DNA of 28,073 nucleotides from CAZZKJ01 sp964654695 (GTDB lineage Bacteria > Krumholzibacteriota > Krumholzibacteriia > WVZY01). Shown piece by piece: positions 1-7,260 of the stretch. Where the stretch lies: contig CAZZKJ010000028.1 in the NCBI GenBank assembly GCA_964654695.1, positions 1-28,073 on the forward strand, written 5' to 3'. The position numbers and the translations under genes were made by a program. Position 1 is the first letter of the stretch. Each line of letters begins with the position of its first letter. Under the pieces are notes generated by a model, which was not told the origin of the DNA, searched no databases, and was given only the letters and a program-made list of their open reading frames with translations.

Positions 1-1
1 G

Positions 2-409
2 ATAGCCAGGGTATTTTTCAAGGAAAAAAACCGCGAGTTAACTTCAAGATTTGGAGCGGCTCTGAGACAGCATATAAACCAATGGAATGATCCAAGAAGC
101 GAGTACGACGGAGGCTTGGAACTTGTAACCGATTTGAAAACTCCCGTCGGCAGCGAAAGAATCGATATAACCAGCAAATTGACGATTTTTCAGGCCCTGG
201 TTTATTCTGAGGCGGACAAGGTAAAGAATCTTTCGGGAGGAGATTACTGGAAAGCTCCCGACATAAACCTGGAAAACATTTTTACCGCGGGTATAACCAA
301 GTATCTGATGGTTAATTTATATACTCAGCTGCTCTATGATAAGCAGATTAGCAAGGGAGGGCGTTTCAAACAAACACTCTCCCTGGGGCTGACGTTCAAG
401 TTCATTTGA
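2..409 (+). CDS. C-terminal part of a DUF3078-like outer-membrane protein (5' truncated)
   Basis: The reading frame is open from the window edge to a TGA at 407-409, so only the last 135 residues are present. The fragment alternates polar and hydrophobic residues in beta-strand fashion and ends in an aromatic-rich strand (LSLGLTFKFI), as outer-membrane barrels do. Segments resembling 'SKLTIF', 'INLENIF', 'ITKYLMVNLYTQLLYD' and 'RFKQTLSLGL' follow the order seen in the C-terminal half of the DUF3078 family of Bacteroidetes-type barrel proteins. The family function is unknown and probably structural or transport-related in the outer membrane. The assignment is by eye; another barrel family remains possible. 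The gene's start and any signal peptide lie outside the window. Confidence 0.6.
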   Translation: MARVFFKEKNRELTSRFGAALRQHINQWNDPRSEYDGGLELVTDLKTPVGSERIDITSKLTIFQALVYSEADKVKNLSGGDYWKAPDINLENIFTAGITKYLMVNLYTQLLYDKQISKGGRFKQTLSLGLTFKFI

Positions 410-501
410 TTCTCTTCACTTTTGCTGCCAGCTTAAAATTCATTATTCTATTTAAGTGGAAAAACAGAATACGCGGTGGTTTATAAAAGGGGCCCCGGCG
501 G

Positions 502-951
502 ATGCAAAGAAAGTTCTGGCTTGATCTTTGCCGGCACCCCTTGTCAGTGGCCGGAGAAGTTTATCGCGATGGCACAATCAGCTGCAGTATCCTGCGTTTA
601 ACCTCCCCGGCCGAACCTGGTTCGCCGGGCGGCGGTTTGGCTATTTTCGATTTTAATCAGGACGGCATAATAACCAACTTCGCACCTGTAAAGTTCCCTA
701 AAAGCCCTCATAGGCAATTATTCTATAACCCTGCTAATGAAAAGGTTTTATCGCACTTGTCTCTTGGCAAATGGCCGCTTGCATTATTTGCATCCGGATG
801 CTAGATTATGAAACAATTTACGGCCATTGGGCCCCGCGGGGAATTGTCTGCGGGTACTCTGGAGGCTCGATTCGGCGGTTACCAATGCAGTCCAATCAGC
901 CCTGCGAATAAAAGCAAAAAGAAACGTACAATTATAGTTGGGAGATCTTAA
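502..951 (+). pseudogene. Weak ORF with one in-frame stop, possibly a decayed gene
   Basis: This covers most of the 544-base gap between the barrel gene and guaB. From an ATG at 502, with a purine-rich AAAAGGGG 9 bases upstream, the frame runs 100 codons to a TAG at 802-804. It then resumes with an ATG at 808 and continues to a TAA at 949-951, two bases before the guaB start. The whole 450 bases are therefore open in one frame except for a single stop. Residues around 636-690 read DFNQDGIITNF, which resembles a calcium-loop repeat of dockerin or EF-hand type. That is suggestive only, because the second half of such a repeat does not follow cleanly. I do not recognise the protein. It may be a decayed gene, a short real protein of 100 residues, or chance. 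Confidence 0.25.
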
Positions 952-953
952 TT

Positions 954-2414
954 ATGCAGGATAAAATCATCGGATCAGGTCTCACATTCGACGATGTCCT
1001 CCTGGTACCTGCTAAATCATCGATTTTGCCGTCGAATGTTGATATAAAAACCCGCCTTACAAAAGAAATCGAACTTAATATTCCCATAGTATCTTCGGCG
1101 ATGGATACGGTTACGGAGGCCGAACTCGCTATTGCGCTTGCCCGCGAGGGAGGCATCGGCATAATTCACAAGAATATGAGTCCAGAAGGGCAGGCGATCC
1201 AGGTAGACATGGTAAAGAGAAGCGAAGGCGTTATCGTTAATGATCCCATAACGCTCAGACCGGACAACGTAGTAAAAGATGCTCGCGCGGTAATGAAAAA
1301 ATACCGGATTTCCGGTGTGCCCGTAACCGATAAAGGAATACTTGTCGGTATGCTGACAAGCAGAGATCTTCGTTTCGTTGAAGACGATTCGCTGGCGATA
1401 AGCAAGGTAATGACTTCCGAAGGACTGGTTACGGCCGGCGAGGGAGTAACCATGGAGGAAGCCAAGAAAATCCTCAACGACGCCAGAGTCGAAAAGCTTC
1501 CCATTGTAGATTCCGGTATGCGGATGAAAGGGCTCATTACCTTTAAAGATATCAAGAAAAGCATGGAGTATCCTGCGGCCTGTAAAGATTCGGAAGGAAG
1601 ACTGCGGGTGGGTGCGGCAATCGGAGCGTCCGAATCCGCCATGAAACGCGTTGATCTGCTGGTCGACAGCAATGTTGACTTGATAGTTATTGATACTGCC
1701 CACGGCCATTCGCAAAACGTAATCGATATGTTGATAAGCGTGAAGACGCGGCACAGGAAGCTCCAGGTGGTGGCAGGTAATATTGCCACCGCCAAGGCTG
1801 CGGCCGATCTCATAAAGAACGGCGCCGACGGTATAAAAGTAGGGGTGGGCCCGGGTGCGATATGCACCACGCGTGTGGTCGCCGGTGTCGGTATTCCGCA
1901 GGTGACAGCTATTATGGAATGCTCGGAAGTTGCGGCCAGAGCGGGCGTTCCCGTCATAGCTGATGGAGGGATCAAGTACAGCGGTGATATTGCTAAAGCT
2001 ATAGCGGCCGGCGGGGATTCGGTGATGATAGGAAGTCTCTTCGCCGGAACCGCCGAGAGTCCCGGAGAGATCGTTCTCTATGAAGGGCGGAGTTTTAAGA
2101 GCTACCGCGGCATGGGGTCTATAGAGGCCATGAAAGCCGGAAGCGGAGACCGGTATTTGCAGGAGGGTGTGGAGGAGGCCAAACTGGTTGCTGAGGGAAT
2201 AGAAGGCAGGGTTGCTTATAAAGGCAACCTATCCGACTCGGTATACCAGCTTGTGGGAGGATTGAGGGCCGGCATGGGGTACTGCGGAGCCGGCACCATT
2301 CCGGAATTGAAGAAAAAGGGCAAATTTATACAAATTACAATTGCCGGTCTGAAAGAAAGCCATCCCCACGATGTCACCATCACAAAAGAAGCTCCTAATT
2401 ACCGCTTGAGCTGA
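954..2414 (+). CDS. guaB: Inosine-5'-monophosphate dehydrogenase
   Basis: Oxidises IMP to XMP with NAD+, the committed step of guanine nucleotide synthesis in the cytoplasm. The 486-residue length is typical. The (beta/alpha)8 barrel begins with the 'TFDDVLLVPA' strand (11-20) and 'IVSSAMDTVTE' (45-55). A pair of CBS domains is inserted at about 95-205. The catalytic loop GPGAICTTR (299-307) carries the nucleophile Cys304; most homologues have Ser rather than Ala before the Ile-Cys. The phosphate-binding stretch IADGGIKYSGD (335-345), the flap 'MGSIEAM' region (387-393) and the catalytic Arg419 and Tyr422 (EGRVAYKG) are present. The start is an ATG with GGGAG about 9 bases upstream. The purine salvage gene hpt lies elsewhere in the window. 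The CBS domains suggest adenine-nucleotide control, as known for the family. Confidence 0.97.
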   Translation: MQDKIIGSGLTFDDVLLVPAKSSILPSNVDIKTRLTKEIELNIPIVSSAMDTVTEAELAIALAREGGIGIIHKNMSPEGQAIQVDMVKRSEGVIVNDPITLRPDNVVKDARAVMKKYRISGVPVTDKGILVGMLTSRDLRFVEDDSLAISKVMTSEGLVTAGEGVTMEEAKKILNDARVEKLPIVDSGMRMKGLITFKDIKKSMEYPAACKDSEGRLRVGAAIGASESAMKRVDLLVDSNVDLIVIDTAHGHSQNVIDMLISVKTRHRKLQVVAGNIATAKAAADLIKNGADGIKVGVGPGAICTTRVVAGVGIPQVTAIMECSEVAARAGVPVIADGGIKYSGDIAKAIAAGGDSVMIGSLFAGTAESPGEIVLYEGRSFKSYRGMGSIEAMKAGSGDRYLQEGVEEAKLVAEGIEGRVAYKGNLSDSVYQLVGGLRAGMGYCGAGTIPELKKKGKFIQITIAGLKESHPHDVTITKEAPNYRLS

Positions 2415-2471
2415 AACCGAACCGGGACCGCGTTTGGCGGCGGCTGTTCCGTTCGAAAAAAAAGGGAGTGA

Positions 2472-3329
2472 ATGCCCACGGAGACCTGCGCGGGTGTCCG
2501 AGAGCGGTTTATAATGTGGTACGGCCAAATAAACAGAACCATTTGGGAAATAGAAAAGCTGCTCAAAAAAACCCCCGGCAGTTTCAAGCTCAAAAAAGAA
2601 TTGCTCCGCGCGAGCTTCCTGCAGCGCTACGAGTATGACCGGAATTTCCATATACCCCGCGACGACAGAACTTTCTTATTTTTGCAGGAAGGGCCGTCGC
2701 AGATATGCCTGCTTCTCCACGGCGCCCAGGGGACCCCGGCCGAGATGCGCGAGTTGGGGGGATACTTGTATTCCAGGGGGTTTTCTGTCTACTGCCCGAG
2801 ATTGCTGCGCGTGGATATGAAAGACCGGCCGGTTTCATGGGAATCATGGGTGACGGATGCGGACAGGGCTCTGACGACAGTTCTCGAGTATTCAAATGAA
2901 GCCAATATGATCGGGCTGAGCCTGGGGAGCACAATTGCCATCCAGTTGTGCGGGATGCATAAAGTAAGCAAAATTGTAATGCTGTCCCCGGCCCTGTATC
3001 CGAAGCTGGGTTTCAAGGAGTGGCTTCAAAACCTCGGAAAAAAACTTTTACCTACGCTCTTTTTTCACCTTGCGGGGTGGAATGGAGAAGTCATAAAGGC
3101 AATGGAGTTCGTTCGAAACCGTCCCAAAAAAATCGAAGCTCCGATATTAGTGCTTCAAGCGCAGGATGACCTGCGTTTGTCCTCCCGCGGACTCAAATGG
3201 TTGCGAAGATGCGCCGTACATTCAAGAAGCGAGGTCGTTCTGCTGCCGCGTGGATCGCACGTTCTGACCAGGGGTGTAGCAAAGGAAGAGGTATATCAAA
3301 GAGTTTACAGTTTCTTGCAAAATAACTGA
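2472..3329 (+). CDS. Alpha/beta hydrolase (carboxylesterase-like serine hydrolase)
   Basis: A cytoplasmic alpha/beta hydrolase of 285 residues with no visible signal peptide. The fold begins with 'ICLLLHGAQGTPAEM' (78-92), where His83-Gly84 precedes the oxyanion region. The nucleophile elbow is GLSLGS with Ser150. The acid is probably Asp232 or Asp233 in 'LQAQDD', and the base is His263 in 'RGSHVLTRG'. The order and spacing resemble Est30-type carboxylesterases and monoacylglycerol-lipase-like enzymes; the substrate cannot be read from sequence. A basic N-terminal extension of about 70 residues precedes the core. The ATG at 2472 has GGGAG five bases upstream; an internal ATG at 2514 is an alternative. 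It follows guaB by 57 bases in the same direction and may be co-transcribed. Its stop directly abuts the stop of the next, convergent gene. Confidence 0.85.
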   Translation: MPTETCAGVRERFIMWYGQINRTIWEIEKLLKKTPGSFKLKKELLRASFLQRYEYDRNFHIPRDDRTFLFLQEGPSQICLLLHGAQGTPAEMRELGGYLYSRGFSVYCPRLLRVDMKDRPVSWESWVTDADRALTTVLEYSNEANMIGLSLGSTIAIQLCGMHKVSKIVMLSPALYPKLGFKEWLQNLGKKLLPTLFFHLAGWNGEVIKAMEFVRNRPKKIEAPILVLQAQDDLRLSSRGLKWLRRCAVHSRSEVVLLPRGSHVLTRGVAKEEVYQRVYSFLQNN

Positions 3330-4097
3330 TCAATTATCTATGCTGAATCTGAAAGACTCATCGATTGATTGAATCTCTTTCACGAGCTTCTTCAATCTGG
3401 CCTTTGTTCCGGGAGTTTTCAATTTTAAGTATTCCGAATACAGATCCAGGAACTCGTCTTGCAGTTTTTTCAATTCCTCATTGGATTTGAATTTATCAAT
3501 CGAACGTTCGAGATGATATATTTCGCCGTTGGAGAGCCTGTCGAGAATATTGAAATACTCTCCGCGCATATGGCTCAGGATTTCCGCGTAGCGTTCGAAG
3601 CCGTTTGACAGTTTTTCGAGGACTTCACTTACCGCGGTGGTTTTTCTGAACATAGATTGGCTGTACGTGTATGCGAATTGATAGTAGGCTTTTCCCCTGC
3701 CCATACGGGCCTCCTCCGAATTCTTGAAGATTTTCAATGAGCTGCCTCGCTCTTTCAGGGAATCCCTGAATATGCCTATGGAAATGAGCAGAAAATCGGC
3801 ATTTGTCTTGTATATGGTGTATTTCAAACGGGCATCGCTGGAGCTGCGTATTTTCTCGAACAGACTGCTGTCATATTTAGACAGGTATTTTCTGGCCCGT
3901 TTGTGGTATTCCGGATTCATGAATGAGGTTAAAAGGTTTGCCAAATAAACATTTACATCCTCATCGTAGCAGTCCTGGTTCGATGCATAGCCGGTTTCCA
4001 TCCGGCTGTATACCAGGCAGTTCATCATAAAGAAAAAGTTGGGCTCGATTTCTCTCTTTTTGTCCGGGGTGATATTGAGGTGATGTCCGGCTTCCAT
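3330..4097 (-). CDS. Unrecognised helical protein of 255 residues
   Basis: I do not recognise this family. I chose the ATG at 4097 because AAAGG lies about 9 bases before it, although the frame is open up to an ATG at 4211. The protein has no signal peptide or membrane segment. It is rich in Lys, Glu, Tyr and Arg and looks entirely helical. The N-terminal third contains an aromatic patch (NFFFMMN) and an acidic DCYDEDVN segment. The C-terminal half ('SVLEKLSNGFERYAEI' style heptads, then KLKTPGTKARLKKLVKEI) is likely coiled coil. Nothing catalytic is evident. The gene converges on the hydrolase: the two stop codons sit back to back in TGATCA at 3327-3332 with no intergenic base. A perfect -35 box lies at 4246-4251 on this strand. 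Confidence 0.65.
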   Translation of the reverse strand: MEAGHHLNITPDKKREIEPNFFFMMNCLVYSRMETGYASNQDCYDEDVNVYLANLLTSFMNPEYHKRARKYLSKYDSSLFEKIRSSSDARLKYTIYKTNADFLLISIGIFRDSLKERGSSLKIFKNSEEARMGRGKAYYQFAYTYSQSMFRKTTAVSEVLEKLSNGFERYAEILSHMRGEYFNILDRLSNGEIYHLERSIDKFKSNEELKKLQDEFLDLYSEYLKLKTPGTKARLKKLVKEIQSIDESFRFSIDN

Positions 4098-4222
4098 TGA
4101 TGTCGCCTTTCGGTCAGAGCCTGAAATGCAGGTGCCGTATCTATCTAACTTCAAGCGGGAGCAATCTTTATGCCACACGAAAATTCCGTATTGCTCTCTA
4201 TTCTTCCTCATGATAACCGGTT

Positions 4223-4251
4223 GTAGAATGCGGACTGCCGGCGGCTGTCAA
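4223..4251 (-). promoter_or_regulatory. Possible sigma-70 promoter for the 255-residue protein
   Basis: On the minus strand TTGACA (4251-4246) matches the -35 consensus perfectly. It is followed after 17 bases by TTCTAC (4228-4223), a poor -10 box. Transcription would start near 4217, giving a leader of about 120 bases to the ATG at 4097. The weak -10 makes this tentative. Confidence 0.35.
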
Positions 4252-4289
4252 AATAAAACCAAGATTTTCACCAGAAAGGCTGTTTATTA

Positions 4290-4318
4290 TTTCCAATGTG
4301 CGTCTTTTAAGTTATAAT
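4290..4318 (+). promoter_or_regulatory. Probable sigma-70 promoter for the amidohydrolase
   Basis: TTTCCA (4290-4295) and a perfect TATAAT (4313-4318) are separated by 17 bases. Transcription would begin near 4325, leaving a leader of about 115 bases before the TTG start at 4440. No obvious riboswitch fold was noticed in that leader. Confidence 0.5.
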
Positions 4319-4439
4319 GAAGTCTCGTGGCATAATGCATTAAGCTAACCCTGTTTGTTTGCAATGTGTTATGTAATTGTCGGCCTGCCTGGTCCGGTTT
4401 TTGCCGGTTCTGGGAATATCTCCAGCATGGGGGTGAAAG

Positions 4440-5252
4440 TTGAAAATAGGATTTCTTCAGCTCAGACCCAAGTTCGGTGAGGTAAAAGAGAATATAAAAG
4501 AAGCCAAATCCCTTCTTAAAAATATCAGCGATGCTACCATAGTTCTGCCCGAGCTTTTCAACACGGGCTACCTCTTCCGCAGTTTGGATGAGCTTAAAGC
4601 TCTTGCAGAATCTGTGACTGCCGGTTACACGGTTAAAGAGATGAAAAAGATCGCCAAGAAAAAGAAGTTGAATCTCGTTTTTGGAATTGCAGAAAAAAAA
4701 GGTAAAAAGTTCTATAACACTGCAGTGCTGATTACATCCAAGGGCAAAGTGGCCAGCTACCAAAAAGCCCACCTTTTCGACAGGGAAAAACTTTTTTTCT
4801 CCCGCGGCGATAGAGCTTTTGCCGCCCATCCTGTTGATAAATACAAACTCGGAATGATTATATGTTTCGATTGGCTTTTCCCGGAAGTCACTCGAATACT
4901 TTCCCTGAAAGGGGCTCAGGTGATTTGCCATCCCGCCAATCTTGTGCTTCCATACTGCCAGGACGCAATGCGGATAAGGTCGATAGAAAACAGGGTCTTT
5001 ACCGTAACCGCGAACAGGATCGGAACCGAAAAAAGAGGGAATTTATCGATGTCTTTTACGGGTAAAAGCCAGATCATTGATCCGACCGGCCGGGTGCTGG
5101 CAAGCGCGGGGGAACGAAGCGAGTCCCTTAAAATTGTGGAAATCGATGTTTCCCAGGCAAACGACAAACAAATTACGGCAAGCAACGATATTTTCAAAGA
5201 CAGAAGAACAGCTCTTTTCAAACCGATACTGTCCAAAGCTGTAAGAACCTGA
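4440..5252 (+). CDS. Carbon-nitrogen hydrolase (nitrilase superfamily amidase)
   Basis: A 270-residue cytoplasmic amidohydrolase that cleaves a non-peptide C-N bond through a thioester on cysteine. The Glu-Lys-Cys triad is plain: Glu38 in 'IVLPELFNTGY', Lys109 in 'YQKAHLFD' and Cys142 in 'IICFDWLFPEV'. The conserved Glu of the family is in the FD/E loop after the nucleophile. The motif 'HPANLVLPYCQDAMRIRSIEN' region and 'TGKSQIIDPTGRVL' are typical of the C-N hydrolase fold. The length fits stand-alone members such as omega-amidase, carbamoylputrescine amidase or beta-ureidopropionase relatives; which one cannot be decided by eye. It starts with TTG, chosen because GGGGG lies seven bases upstream and the N-terminus MKIGFLQ is the usual first strand. 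Neighbours do not reveal the substrate. Confidence 0.88.
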   Translation: MKIGFLQLRPKFGEVKENIKEAKSLLKNISDATIVLPELFNTGYLFRSLDELKALAESVTAGYTVKEMKKIAKKKKLNLVFGIAEKKGKKFYNTAVLITSKGKVASYQKAHLFDREKLFFSRGDRAFAAHPVDKYKLGMIICFDWLFPEVTRILSLKGAQVICHPANLVLPYCQDAMRIRSIENRVFTVTANRIGTEKRGNLSMSFTGKSQIIDPTGRVLASAGERSESLKIVEIDVSQANDKQITASNDIFKDRRTALFKPILSKAVRT

Positions 5253-5400
5253 TTAAGCGCACGGCACGCACCCCGCCGGCGTTTCTCCGGAGTGCAAACT
5301 GCGAATTAGATTCCTCAAAGCGAGAAATTGTTCCTCGTCGGTTCTTGTTGTTATTCAATCTCTTAGAGCGTAATCCTCCCAAGTTTTGCCTTCAAGTCTC

Positions 5401-5416
5401 TGGCATAGTCCTTGCG
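5401..5416 (+). promoter_or_regulatory. Sigma-54-like -24/-12 promoter before the receptor-like gene
   Basis: TGGCAT-N5-TTGC begins at 5401, with the invariant GG at 5402-5403 and GC at 5414-5415 exactly ten bases apart. It differs from TGGCAC-N5-TTGC by one base. Transcription would start near 5427, about 70 bases before the GTG start at 5497. It lies in the only intergenic gap (244 bases) upstream of the receptor-like and CheA-like genes. Confidence 0.55.
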
Positions 5417-5496
5417 AATTGGTCAGAGAACTTATTTGTATCTCTATCTTTACATGCTTGATTAAACGATTGAATGCTGATGACAAGGAGCGCGAC

Positions 5497-7248
5497 GTGA
5501 AAAAGAGAAAAACTCCTGTACTGACTTCGCCGTGGAAGATTGGCTTCCTGGTGTCCTTGCTGTTGATTTCGACGGCCATAGGATCAAATTATATCCTCAC
5601 ACGCGTTTTTAGTATTTCGTGGGGATGGTTGGCGTTCGAACAGGGAAACTGGGCTTTCGACATGAACTTGTTTACCGTCCAGATGTTTCCCCAAATAGCG
5701 TTAGTAGCTTTGTTGAGTTTGATATCTTACTTCGCGGTTGCTTCCGCAGTCAGAAAATACAAGAACTATCTCGATTCCGGTCTCGATTATAAAAATCTGG
5801 TTTTGTCGATAAAGAATATCGACGATCTAAATAATGATGAAAAATTGAAAAAGCTGGATTCCTACCCTGAGCTCAAGCACTTCGTGGATATTGTCAGGGA
5901 CCATATAACGGAAGAAAATATGGTTCTTGAAGAGCGCAGATCCGATTATGATCTGCTTCTCGCGGAACGCGAAGAATCATTGAAACTGGAAACCGAGTGC
6001 AAACTGCTTACGGGAGTTATAAGAAAATCAGCAAAAGCAGGGAAAAAGTTCGGAATCGAACTGGAATTGTCACACCCGAAAGCAAAAGAAATACTGGATG
6101 CGATCCGCGGTATTCCAGGCAGAGGCGGGCATAAGTGGGGAGACGAGGACAGGACAAAGATGGAAGAACTTTGCATGGAGCTTCGCCAGGCTGGGGATTA
6201 TCTCAAGGGCAAGTTGGAAGAGATTTCCGCCGAGCTGCTGCAGGACGGAGAAATTGCAAAGGAAATTGAAACCCAACTCGATGCTTTGAAAAACAAGATA
6301 CGGCCTGGCAGCGAAGAACCGGAAGCCCGCTGGGATATAAAGGCGCTCCGGAAAGCGGGCGGGCTTTTGTCTACTATGGACAAGCTGTCTGATTCTTTAT
6401 CCGAACTCAGCGAAGAAGCCAAGAGCGTTGCCATAAGCACTGCTCTGCAGGCCGGTTCCGGCGAGAGCACACTGGCCGATCTTATACAGCTTGCTGAGGG
6501 AGTAAAGGATATTGCCGATAAATTCGACCGCTCGGCCGGTTCTTATATCAAGTTGGGCGAACAGATAAAAAAAGAACTGTCGGTTGTCGAGAAACAAGCT
6601 GAAAAATTATCATCCGATATCAATTCGGAGGTTGCTGCATCCATAAATGCCATCGCTGGTAAAACGTCTTTATGGGTCGAAAGAATAGTTGTGCTGGCAG
6701 ACAAACTTAAAACTTTGGAGAAATCCTACAACCTGTCGTTCAAGACTCTTGAAGACAAGATAGGCGGTTATGCAGCGTCAAAAGATGCTGAAGACGTGCA
6801 AGTAATAATCACCGACGAGAAGGATCAGTCGGATGATCCGGTGCAAACAGACCCGGAAGCGGAATTCGGTTTTGAAAAACAGGAGCCAGTATCGCCCCTT
6901 TTCGGTTACAGCGATGAAGGCCTTTCTCCGGACTTGGTCCCAGAAACCGTATCTGATTCGTCCAAAACCGATGATATACCGGATTCAATAGCCTATGAGA
7001 AAGAGGAATCGAATATTTCTTCGCATATAGCCGCCGAACCCTCGTCGGATGACGAACAAAAAGAAGAACTGCAGGGTCTGGAGCTTGATCAAAATACAAT
7101 CTTCAAGCAGGATTCAACCCGAAAGAATGACTATTTTGCCGAACTCCAACCAGAAAATGATGAAGAAAAGGGACAATCTGAGGATGTAATCGATCTGTAC
7201 GCCCTCGGAGCCGTTGATTATGTTCCCGAAATTTCCGGCCGGTATTAA
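5497..7248 (+). CDS. Membrane protein with a degenerate chemoreceptor-like signalling hairpin
   Basis: A 583-residue protein. I chose the GTG at 5497 because AAGGAG sits seven bases upstream and the N-terminus MKKRKTP then leads straight into a membrane segment. TM1 is about 13-36 and TM2 about 64-84, with a short periplasmic loop of only about 27 residues. A long, charged coiled-coil region spans about 85-425. Residues 304-345 (SEEAKSVAISTALQAG then GESTLADLIQLAEGV) align by eye with the tip of a methyl-accepting chemotaxis protein (ALNAAIEAARAGE, FAVVA.EVR.LA), with most consensus residues altered. The last 150 residues are acidic, low in complexity and probably disordered. The CheA-like gene follows after 12 bases, which supports a sensory partner role. 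The chemoreceptor relationship is inference from motif shape and context. Confidence 0.7.
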   Translation: MKKRKTPVLTSPWKIGFLVSLLLISTAIGSNYILTRVFSISWGWLAFEQGNWAFDMNLFTVQMFPQIALVALLSLISYFAVASAVRKYKNYLDSGLDYKNLVLSIKNIDDLNNDEKLKKLDSYPELKHFVDIVRDHITEENMVLEERRSDYDLLLAEREESLKLETECKLLTGVIRKSAKAGKKFGIELELSHPKAKEILDAIRGIPGRGGHKWGDEDRTKMEELCMELRQAGDYLKGKLEEISAELLQDGEIAKEIETQLDALKNKIRPGSEEPEARWDIKALRKAGGLLSTMDKLSDSLSELSEEAKSVAISTALQAGSGESTLADLIQLAEGVKDIADKFDRSAGSYIKLGEQIKKELSVVEKQAEKLSSDINSEVAASINAIAGKTSLWVERIVVLADKLKTLEKSYNLSFKTLEDKIGGYAASKDAEDVQVIITDEKDQSDDPVQTDPEAEFGFEKQEPVSPLFGYSDEGLSPDLVPETVSDSSKTDDIPDSIAYEKEESNISSHIAAEPSSDDEQKEELQGLELDQNTIFKQDSTRKNDYFAELQPENDEEKGQSEDVIDLYALGAVDYVPEISGRY

Positions 7249-7260
7249 TAAAGGACAAAA

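Larger units (their letters stand above)
4098..4439. other. Divergent intergenic region between two genes
   Basis: A 342-base non-coding stretch separates the minus-strand helical protein from the plus-strand amidohydrolase. It holds a candidate promoter in each direction, listed separately. The minus-strand reading frame stays open to 4211, but the better ribosome-binding site favours 4097, so 4098-4211 is treated as leader. I see no RNA gene or repeat here. Confidence 0.5.

Noticed and set aside
808..951. 47-codon ORF ending two bases before guaB, considered as a leader peptide
   Set aside because: No ribosome-binding site, no regulatory codon run and no attenuator-type hairpin were seen; treated as part of the interrupted frame.
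932..1975. Long minus-strand open frames opposite guaB
   Set aside because: They lie entirely over a well-supported gene, have no domain likeness and reflect codon bias on the other strand.
5253..5300. GC-rich CCGCCGGCG...CTCCGG after the amidohydrolase as an intrinsic terminator
   Set aside because: The possible stem is short and no T run follows.
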